Positions 1 through 4,741 of a DNA stretch of 5,009 nucleotides are shown piece by piece. The notes beneath the pieces are model-generated. The model made no database searches. It saw only the letters and a list, made by a program, of their open reading frames with translations, and had not been told where the DNA came from. Positions within the stretch are counted from its first letter, which is position 1. Each line of letters starts with the position of its first letter. Made by a program: the position numbers and the translations under genes. The stretch spans positions 5,811 to 10,819 of the forward strand of contig DDJH01000005.1 in NCBI GenBank assembly GCA_002338895.1, read 5' to 3'. The stretch is from Lentisphaeria bacterium UBA1829. GTDB taxonomy: Bacteria; Verrucomicrobiota; Lentisphaeria; Victivallales; UBA1829.

Positions 1-1
1 G

Positions 2-511
2 AGTGGCTGCCTCGCCGGAGCCGGGGAGACGGACGGAAGCGAAAAAGTGAAACTGGATTTTGAAAAGCCGCTGAATGCCGGATTCCTCCCGGAAAACGGA
101 AAAAGCGTCTACTGCAATCCGCATAAGGACGTGCAATGGGACTCTTCCGGAAAAGCGGCGCGGACGGGAAAAGGCGCACTCCGGATCCGCCGGGGGGCGA
201 ATGTGGTTCTGGACTGCCGGAAGGAGTTTTTCCGGAAAGGGAAACTGTATGTGTTCTCGATCTGGAGCCGGCCGGAAAAGGCGCCGGGAGCGGCGGCGTG
301 TCTTTCGGTGGTCTTTTTCAACGGGAAAGGAGAGAAGATCCGTCAGGAGTTCCGGGACGACCGGCCGAAAAGTGTGCAATGGCGGAAACTTTCTCTTGCG
401 CTTGTCCCGCCGGAGGAGACCGCGTATGCGTATGTCAGCTTTTTCGGTCACGCGGGAGAACAGGCGATGATCTTTGACGATTTCTCCATCACGGAGGAGT
501 CCGCGGAATAG
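2..511 (+). CDS. Small lipoprotein with carbohydrate-binding-like beta-sandwich domain (5' end missing)
   Basis: The reading frame is open from the first complete codon (2-4) to the TAG at 509-511, so the gene begins upstream of the window. The first visible residues are S-G-C followed by a Gly/Ala/Glu/Ser-rich linker. This is the end of a lipobox, so the Cys at 8-10 should be lipidated and the mature protein (about 167 residues) membrane-anchored. The rest reads as a jelly-roll, galactose-binding-like domain similar to CBM4/9-type modules. The typical elements are present: LDFE near the start, a GKGALRI strand, LYVFSIWSRP, a VQWRKLSL strand, then an AYAYVSFFG strand and the closing DDFSI. 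No enzymatic motif is visible. The GTG at 47 lacks a Shine-Dalgarno and is treated as an internal Val. Function is inferred as binding glycan or a surface partner. Lipoprotein call strong, CBM family call moderate. Confidence 0.72.
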   Translation, partial: SGCLAGAGETDGSEKVKLDFEKPLNAGFLPENGKSVYCNPHKDVQWDSSGKAARTGKGALRIRRGANVVLDCRKEFFRKGKLYVFSIWSRPEKAPGAAACLSVVFFNGKGEKIRQEFRDDRPKSVQWRKLSLALVPPEETAYAYVSFFGHAGEQAMIFDDFSITEESAE

Positions 512-545
512 CCGAAACGTTTCCCGGATCAATGGAGATTGTTTC

Positions 546-565
546 AAAAAGTCGGAATTCTCTCC
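546..565 (+). promoter_or_regulatory. Candidate operator copy 1, upstream of the GH127 gene
   Basis: This stretch starts AAAAAGTCGGAATTC and continues with pyrimidines. Its segment GTCGGAATTCTC (551-562) is repeated exactly at 3369-3380 in the AraC leader, and a degenerate relative lies at 3457-3475 before the esterase gene. It ends 45 nt before the TATAAT box, a reasonable place for an activator site. Binding by the neighbouring AraC protein is inference only. Confidence 0.35.
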
Positions 566-581
566 TTTTTCTTCCCTTTCA

Positions 582-611
582 ACACCCTGTATTTTTCCGG
601 CGACCGGGTGT
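582..611. repeat. 6-bp inverted repeat bracketing the GH127 promoter spacer
   Basis: ACACCC at 582-587 and GGGTGT at 606-611 are perfect inverted repeats separated by 18 nt. The right arm runs into the TATAAT box, so the repeat covers the -35/spacer region. It could be an operator for a dimeric regulator, since the arm centres are 24 bp apart. A chance match is also possible. Confidence 0.35.
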
Positions 612-616
612 ATAAT
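611..616 (+). promoter_or_regulatory. Sigma70-type -10 box (TATAAT) for the GH127 gene
   Basis: A perfect consensus TATAAT lies 38 nt before the GH127 ATG, predicting a start of transcription near 622 and a leader of about 33 nt. At 16-18 nt spacing the upstream hexamers (for example TGTATT at 588-593) match TTGACA poorly. The promoter is therefore probably weak unless helped by an activator, which fits the candidate operator upstream. Confidence 0.6.
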
Positions 617-639
617 GAACAGAAGAAAACAGGAAGAAA

Positions 640-644
640 AGGAG
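640..644 (+). promoter_or_regulatory. Ribosome binding site of the GH127 gene
   Basis: AGGAG, preceded by a run of A, ends 10 nt before the ATG at 655. It supports that ATG as the start. Confidence 0.75.
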
Positions 645-654
645 AACAGAAACG

Positions 655-2535
655 ATGCATGATTCAACAACCTCCGTCCAGAGACTCTACCGGCCGGCTC
701 CGATCCGGTCCATCCGCCTGGAGGATCCGTTTTTCAGTGAAAGGATCCGGACAAACAACGACGTCACGCTCCCGGCAAACATCCGGAAATGCCGGGAGAC
801 CGGAAGAATCGACGCATTCCGTCTGAACTGGAAGGAGGGCATGCCGAACCGGCCGCACATCTTCTGGGATTCCGATTTTGCCAAAGTTGTCGAAGGCATG
901 GCGCTCTCCCTGATGCTCTATCCGGATCCGGAGCGGGAAAAACAGCTGAACGAGTTTGCCGACCTGATCGTCTCCGCACAGCAGAAAGACGGCTATTTGA
1001 ACACCTATTTCACCGTGGTGGAACCGGAAGGCCGATGGAAGAAACTTTCCACGGAGCACGAACTCTACTGTGCGGGACATCTGATGGAGGCCGCGGTCGC
1101 GCATTGGAAAGCCACGGGGAAAAGAAATTTTCTGGACTGCATGGCCCGCTATGCCGACTATATTGCGGAAGTCTTCGGCCCCGCTCCCGGACAGAAACAC
1201 GGCTATCCCGGCCATCAGGAGATTGAACTTGCTCTCTGCAAACTGGCGGAAGCAACCGGCCGGAAAAAGTATGCGGATCTTGCCGCCTACTTCATCAATG
1301 AGCGGGGCAAGTCTCCGAACTATTTTGAAACGGAGGAAGGATACCACAACACGCGCTACCTCCAGGCGGACAAGCCGATCCGGGAGATGCAGGCCGTCCG
1401 CGGCCATGCGGTCCGCGCGCTCTACTATCTTGCCGGAGCGGCGGACGTAGCGGCGGAATCCGGCGACCGTTCCCTGCTCGAAGCCTGCGAACGTCTCTGG
1501 GACAACCTCACCACCCGGAATCTCTACATCACCGGCGGCGCCGGCTCCACGGCCGAAGGAGAAGCCTTCACCACCGACTACAATCTGCCCAACGACAGCG
1601 CGTATGCGGAAAGCTGCGCCTCCATCGCCCTCGTGCTTTTTGCCAGCCGCATGCTGAACATCACCGGCGACTCCCGCTATGCGGACACCATGGAAACCGC
1701 GCTCTACAACGGAGCCATCAGCGGACTGAGTCTCGACGGCGAGAAATTCTTCTACGCCAACCCCCTCGAGAACGACGATCAGATGTACGAGCACGGTCAG
1801 CAGCTCCGCAAGCGCCAGCCCTGGTTCCACTGTTCGTGCTGTCCGACCAACTACTGCCGCTTTCTCCCCCAGCTCTCCGGCTTTGCCTTCTCGGTTTCCG
1901 ACGACACGTTCCGCATCAACCTTCCCGTCGCCTCCCGCGGAGACGTGACGTTGAGCGCGTCCTCGTTCCGCTTTGAACTTTCCGGCTCCTATCCCTACGA
2001 CTCTTCCGGTTCTATGACCCTCTCCTCCGCGCAGGGAGAGTTCACTCTCGCCCTCCGGATTCCGGGCTGGTGCCGGAGCTGGAAGGTTCTTCTGAACGGA
2101 AATGAACTTCCCCGGGATCTGGAGAAAGGCTATCTTTCCATCCGCCGAGTCTGGCAGAGCGGCGACCGTCTCGAGTGGGAGTTTGCAATGCCGGTCCGTC
2201 TTCTCCATGCGAATCCGCGCGTCGGAGCGGATTCCGGCCGGGCCGCCCTTCTCCGCGGACCGATCGTCTACGCGCTGGAAAGCATCGACAATTCCGTTCC
2301 GCTTCACCGGATCCGTCTGAAAAAAGGAACCTCCTTCACGCTCGGATCCGCACAGGGACTCCCCGAAGGAACGCCTTCCATCTCGGGCGAAGCGCTCATT
2401 TCAGATGATACCGATCTGCTTTATTTTGAAGGGGATCTTCCCCTCTCCTCCGGCCGCTTCACCGCCATTCCGAGCGCGCTGTGGCAGAACCGGGGCGACT
2501 CCTCCATGCGGATCTGGATCCCCGAGGCGGATTGA
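655..2535 (+). CDS. GH127 (DUF1680) glycoside hydrolase, probable beta-L-arabinofuranosidase
   Basis: This 626-residue protein hydrolyses, by family, terminal beta-L-arabinofuranosides through a zinc-bound cysteine nucleophile. Its length is close to the roughly 650 residues of Bifidobacterium HypBA1. Hallmarks in order: DPFF (24-27) at the start of the fold, FWDSD (70-74), GHLMEAA (141-147), YPGHQEIELAL (184-194), RGH (249-251), and GEAF with E303 as the expected acid/base. Next comes ESC with E319 and C321 as zinc ligands. CSCCPTN follows, with C395 the expected nucleophile and C396 the last zinc ligand. The spacing E303-E319-C321 equals that recalled for HypBA1 (E322-E338-C340). The catalytic alpha-barrel occupies roughly residues 10-410 and beta-sandwich domains follow. 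There is no signal peptide, so the enzyme should be cytoplasmic and act on imported oligosaccharides. It has its own promoter and converges on the AraC gene. GH127 also includes an enzyme acting on aceric acid of RG-II, so the substrate is not certain. Family call very strong, substrate moderate. Confidence 0.95.
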   Translation: MHDSTTSVQRLYRPAPIRSIRLEDPFFSERIRTNNDVTLPANIRKCRETGRIDAFRLNWKEGMPNRPHIFWDSDFAKVVEGMALSLMLYPDPEREKQLNEFADLIVSAQQKDGYLNTYFTVVEPEGRWKKLSTEHELYCAGHLMEAAVAHWKATGKRNFLDCMARYADYIAEVFGPAPGQKHGYPGHQEIELALCKLAEATGRKKYADLAAYFINERGKSPNYFETEEGYHNTRYLQADKPIREMQAVRGHAVRALYYLAGAADVAAESGDRSLLEACERLWDNLTTRNLYITGGAGSTAEGEAFTTDYNLPNDSAYAESCASIALVLFASRMLNITGDSRYADTMETALYNGAISGLSLDGEKFFYANPLENDDQMYEHGQQLRKRQPWFHCSCCPTNYCRFLPQLSGFAFSVSDDTFRINLPVASRGDVTLSASSFRFELSGSYPYDSSGSMTLSSAQGEFTLALRIPGWCRSWKVLLNGNELPRDLEKGYLSIRRVWQSGDRLEWEFAMPVRLLHANPRVGADSGRAALLRGPIVYALESIDNSVPLHRIRLKKGTSFTLGSAQGLPEGTPSISGEALISDDTDLLYFEGDLPLSSGRFTAIPSALWQNRGDSSMRIWIPEAD

Positions 2536-2551
2536 ACCCGGACCGGACGGC

Positions 2552-2561
2552 GGGGGGGGGG
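2552..2561. repeat. Homopolymer of ten G between convergent genes
   Basis: Ten consecutive G follow a CGGACGGC stretch in the 28-bp gap between the GH127 stop (2533-2535) and the AraC stop (2564-2566). It lies outside both reading frames, so a length change would not alter either protein. No convincing terminator hairpin was found in this gap. Confidence 0.9.
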
Positions 2562-2563
2562 CC

Positions 2564-3364
2564 TTACTCCGTATTCACATGTCCCCCGGACAGATGCTTC
2601 CGGTACTGATACGGAGTCATCGCGCACTCCCGGAAAAACTGACGGCGGAAGTGCGCCGGATCGTTGAAGCCGGATTCATAGCCGATCTGCTTGACGGACA
2701 TCATGGTGGTTTCCAGCAGACGGCAGGCATGAGCGATCCGTCGAATCCGGATCGCATCGCCGATGGTCCGGTGCCGCGCTTCCGCATAGATCCGGCCGAG
2801 GTAGTCGGGATGGCATTGCAGGGATTCCGCGATCTGCGATGTGGAAATATTCTCCTCGAAATGGAGCAGGATGAAGCGGTCGGTCTCCTCGATCAGACGG
2901 CGCGTTCCGCTGAGAAACTCCGGCGGCCCCGCCTCTCTCTGCGCCTTGCGGATCAGCAGCGATGCCAGGTAGTTGCAGGACTCCTGATGATTCCGGTCCT
3001 TCTGTTCCAGCAGCAGGAGATTGCAGAACGCGGCAAACGCTTCGGTCTCCCGAAGCGGTCCGCTGCGCACCGGAAAATCGCGGAGCGCCTTCCGCGCCTC
3101 TTCATCCGCCGGAAGCACATGCATCCAGAAGAAGGAGAGCTCCGGCGAATAGGCGGAAAGTCCTCCGTGGCGGCGGTTCGGATACAGAAGAAGGAACTCC
3201 CCTTTCGACAGATGGAACTCCTCCTTTTCCTCGAACATGTCCAGCGTTCCGGAGAGCACATAGATCAGTTCCCAGGATGCTATCACGCGGGATGCATGTC
3301 TCCCATGTCCGCGGGAAATGAACCGTCCGGCGTTCTGGAAAAGAAAGATCGGATTCTGCTGCAT
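2564..3364 (-). CDS. AraC-family transcriptional regulator with N-terminal cupin-like sensor domain
   Basis: From the ATG at 3364 this is a 266-residue DNA-binding regulator. Residues about 20-85 form a cupin-like ligand-sensing domain (ELIYVLSGTLDMF, then LSKGEFLLLYPNRRHG). Residues about 150-260 form the AraC double helix-turn-helix. The first helix pair is around 173-196 (ISTSQIAESLQCHPDYLG). The second is around 222-255 (MSVKQIGYESGFNDPAHFRR, then a PYQYR ending), the classical AraC signature. The domain order is that of one-component sugar-responsive activators. It is divergent from the esterase and convergent with GH127, suggesting it controls one or both. Start choice is ambiguous. The ATG at 3364 lies 13 nt after AGGAG, an in-frame TTG at 3367 lies 10 nt after it, and a GTG at 3403 has its own AGAGG at 7 nt and would give 279 residues. 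Recognisable homology begins only after the ATG at 3364. The effector is unknown. Confidence 0.93.
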   Translation of the reverse strand: MQQNPIFLFQNAGRFISRGHGRHASRVIASWELIYVLSGTLDMFEEKEEFHLSKGEFLLLYPNRRHGGLSAYSPELSFFWMHVLPADEEARKALRDFPVRSGPLRETEAFAAFCNLLLLEQKDRNHQESCNYLASLLIRKAQREAGPPEFLSGTRRLIEETDRFILLHFEENISTSQIAESLQCHPDYLGRIYAEARHRTIGDAIRIRRIAHACRLLETTMMSVKQIGYESGFNDPAHFRRQFFRECAMTPYQYRKHLSGGHVNTE

Positions 3365-3368
3365 CAAG

Positions 3369-3382
3369 GTCGGAATTCTCCT
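3369..3382 (+). promoter_or_regulatory. Candidate operator copy 2, overlapping the AraC ribosome binding site
   Basis: GTCGGAATTCTC (3369-3380) repeats 551-562 exactly and is likewise followed by a pyrimidine tract and TTTCAA (3391-3396). On the minus strand the same bases contain AGGAG (3382 to 3378), the ribosome binding site for the ATG at 3364 or the TTG at 3367. A regulator bound here could limit its own synthesis. The role is inferred. Confidence 0.4.
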
Positions 3383-3421
3383 TTTTTTTCTTTCAATGTA
3401 CACGTTTCTTCCTCTCTTTGC

Positions 3422-3451
3422 AAAAAGATTCCGCGGGAAAGCCTTCTTTTT
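3422..3451 (-). terminator. Possible attenuator-like hairpin in the AraC leader
   Basis: AAAAAGA (3422-3428) pairs perfectly with TCTTTTT (3445-3451). An inner TTCC/GGAA stem (3429-3432 with 3436-3439) closes a GCG loop, and five unpaired bases follow. Read on the minus strand, a short GC-rich hairpin is followed by TCTTTTT, resembling an intrinsic terminator. It lies between a possible promoter and the AraC start. The stems are short, so this is tentative. Confidence 0.3.
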
Positions 3452-3456
3452 TGATG

Positions 3457-3475
3457 AAAAAGTCTGATTCCTTCC
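3457..3475 (+). promoter_or_regulatory. Candidate operator copy 3 (degenerate), upstream of the esterase gene
   Basis: AAAAAGTCTGATTCCTTCC shares its first eight bases with copy 1 (546-553) and continues with a similar GA-TTC-T-CC pattern. It ends 31 nt before the esterase -10 box and is in the same orientation as copy 1 relative to the gene it precedes. It is weaker evidence than the exact pair at 551 and 3369. Confidence 0.28.
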
Positions 3476-3477
3476 AC

Positions 3478-3483
3478 ATTATC
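3478..3483 (-). promoter_or_regulatory. Possible -10 box (GATAAT) for the AraC gene
   Basis: On the minus strand this reads GATAAT, five of six consensus bases, and predicts a leader of about 107 nt before the ATG at 3364. The hexamer 17 nt upstream (CAGCAG) is a poor -35. It directly abuts the esterase -35 candidate, so the two polymerase sites would compete. Confidence 0.28.
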
Positions 3484-3484
3484 C

Positions 3485-3512
3485 TTGTTTTTGAAAAGGG
3501 CTGCTGTATATT
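3485..3512 (+). promoter_or_regulatory. Sigma70-like promoter of the esterase gene
   Basis: TTGTTT (3485-3490) and TATATT (3507-3512) are separated by 16 nt and predict transcription starting near 3519, a leader of about 26 nt. The TTG of the -35 box is also the first possible start codon of the longest open frame, which would wrongly place the promoter inside the gene. Confidence 0.5.
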
Positions 3513-3528
3513 CTTTCCGATCAACAAA

Positions 3529-3535
3529 AGAAGGG
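3529..3535 (+). promoter_or_regulatory. Ribosome binding site that decides the esterase start
   Basis: AGAAGGG directly abuts the ATG at 3536, too close for that codon to be used well. It sits 9 nt before the ATG at 3545, matching the 10-nt spacing of the GH127 gene and the downstream lipoprotein gene. The start at 3545 is therefore preferred. Confidence 0.65.
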
Positions 3536-3544
3536 ATGCCGGCC

Positions 3545-4645
3545 ATGGCAGACAAACACAGAATATTGGATATTTCAAAAATAGATCAGAATTTTTCGGC
3601 GCCCGGAATCGGCAGTTTCACGATGGTCTACACCGATGTGCAGAAAGCGCCGCTGGAACTCGAAGGACTGCCGTGGTTCCAGAGGAACAAGTCGATCTTC
3701 TACCGGATTCCCCGGTCGATGAAGGAGAAAGAGCTCAATCGGGGGATTCTGGATCTGGCATGGCACACGTCGGGGGTCTGTGTGCGCTTCCGCACCGACT
3801 CTCCGATTCTCTCGATCCGGGCGAAACTGGCGTACTCCTTTGATATGAACCACATGCCGCGGGCGGGAAGCGAGGGGTTCGACTCCTACTGTTCGCCCGA
3901 CGGAGATGTGCCGCTCTACAACAAAACCGTCCAGCCGAACCGGGATCAGACGGAGATCGAAGCACTTCTGGGAATAAGTCCGAAAAAGGGATGTCTTTGC
4001 GACTGGCTGGTCAATTTTCCGCTCTACGGAGGGGTCGAGTCGGTGGAAATCGGAATTGTGAAGGGCTCCCGTCTGGAAGCGCCGACTCCCCACCGGATTG
4101 CGCGTCCGATCCTGTTTTACGGTTCCTCCATCACGCAGGGCGGCTGTGCCTCGCGTCCGGGAAACGCATACACGTCGATGCTCTGCCGGGCGCTGGACGC
4201 TCCGCAGATCAACCTCGGCTTTTCCGGATCCGCACGCGGAGAGACGGCGCTTGCACGGGAGATCGGGAAACTGCCGCTTTCCGCATTTGTCTATGATTAC
4301 GACTACAATGCGCCCAGTGCGGACCATCTGGCAGAAACCCACGAACCGTTTTTCCGGATCATCCGGGAACTTCAGCCGGATCTGCCGGTTCTGATGCTTT
4401 CGAAATGCGACTATCGGGATGACCCGGAATGCAACCGGCGGCGGGAGATCATCCGGACGACCTTCCGCAATGCGCGGAAACGGGGAGACCGGAACGTCTG
4501 CTTCATCGACGGGGAGACTCTGTTCGGCAGAAAGATGCGGGATGCCTGCACCGTGGACGGCATTCATCCGAACGACCTCGGATTCTACCGGATGTACAAA
4601 CGGATTCTTCCCGCGCTCCGGAAAATTCTGAAAAACCGCCCGTAA
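3545..4645 (+). CDS. SGNH/GDSL-family esterase with N-terminal GxDLY-type domain
   Basis: This 366-residue hydrolase probably removes acyl (often acetyl) groups from carbohydrates. Residues about 20-180 match the GxDLY-type domain that precedes SGNH_hydro_3 esterases: WF near the start, YRIP, VCVRFRTDSP, then GFDSY at 111-115, a variant of GxDLY with Ser in place of Leu. The SGNH domain follows at about 185-366. Block I is GSSITQG with Ser195 as nucleophile. Block II is NLGFSG with Gly228. Block III is the YDYDYN segment with Asn255. Block V is DGIHPND with Asp338 and His341. All four SGNH residues are thus present. No signal peptide or membrane segment is seen, so it should act in the cytoplasm, unlike secreted polysaccharide esterases. 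It is divergent from the AraC gene, 180 bp away, and is its most likely target. The substrate cannot be read from sequence. Family call strong. Confidence 0.93.
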   Translation: MADKHRILDISKIDQNFSAPGIGSFTMVYTDVQKAPLELEGLPWFQRNKSIFYRIPRSMKEKELNRGILDLAWHTSGVCVRFRTDSPILSIRAKLAYSFDMNHMPRAGSEGFDSYCSPDGDVPLYNKTVQPNRDQTEIEALLGISPKKGCLCDWLVNFPLYGGVESVEIGIVKGSRLEAPTPHRIARPILFYGSSITQGGCASRPGNAYTSMLCRALDAPQINLGFSGSARGETALAREIGKLPLSAFVYDYDYNAPSADHLAETHEPFFRIIRELQPDLPVLMLSKCDYRDDPECNRRREIIRTTFRNARKRGDRNVCFIDGETLFGRKMRDACTVDGIHPNDLGFYRMYKRILPALRKILKNRP

Positions 4646-4648
4646 ACG

Positions 4649-4686
4649 CTCTTCCGCTCCGGGCGGAAGAGAGAAGGCGTTTCGCC
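4649..4686 (+). terminator. Hairpin(s) after the esterase gene, probable terminator
   Basis: CTCTTCCGC (4649-4657) and GCGGAAGAG (4663-4671) form a perfect 9-bp stem with a 5-nt TCCGG loop, starting 3 nt after the stop codon. A second small hairpin, GGCG-TTT-CGCC (4676-4686), follows. No T-run follows either stem, so this is not a textbook intrinsic terminator. It could pause polymerase, stabilise the mRNA 3' end or weaken read-through into the next gene. Confidence 0.45.
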
Positions 4687-4725
4687 CGACACTCCCGGAT
4701 GGGATTGGAGAACAGGGAACAAAAA

Positions 4726-4731
4726 AGGAGG
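4726..4731 (+). promoter_or_regulatory. Ribosome binding site of the downstream lipoprotein gene
   Basis: A perfect AGGAGG after a run of A ends 10 nt before the ATG at 4742. It fixes that start and implies strong translation. No clear promoter is visible between the hairpin at 4649-4671 and this site, so read-through from the esterase gene is possible. Confidence 0.8.
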
Positions 4732-4741
4732 AAGAGTCAGG

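Noticed and set aside
514..523. Perfect 10-bp palindrome GAAACGTTTC just after the first gene's stop
   Set aside because: It has no loop and no T-run, so it is not a terminator. A palindrome of this length is too common to call an operator without a second copy.
664..2307. 547-codon open frame on the minus strand opposite GH127
   Set aside because: It is antisense to a gene with a full set of catalytic motifs. Its translation is low-complexity with no recognisable domain, as expected from codon bias in GC-rich DNA.
2552..2587. Possible hairpin between the G run and CCCCC at 2583-2587 as a GH127 terminator
   Set aside because: The 21-nt loop, absence of a T-run and location inside the AraC coding end make it unconvincing.
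2405..3454. 349-codon open frame on the plus strand opposite AraC
   Set aside because: It overlaps the GH127 3' end and covers the whole AraC gene in antisense. No domain is recognisable, whereas the minus strand gives a textbook AraC protein.
3575..4567. 330-codon open frame on the minus strand opposite the esterase
   Set aside because: Antisense shadow of the SGNH gene, with no motif and no ribosome binding site.
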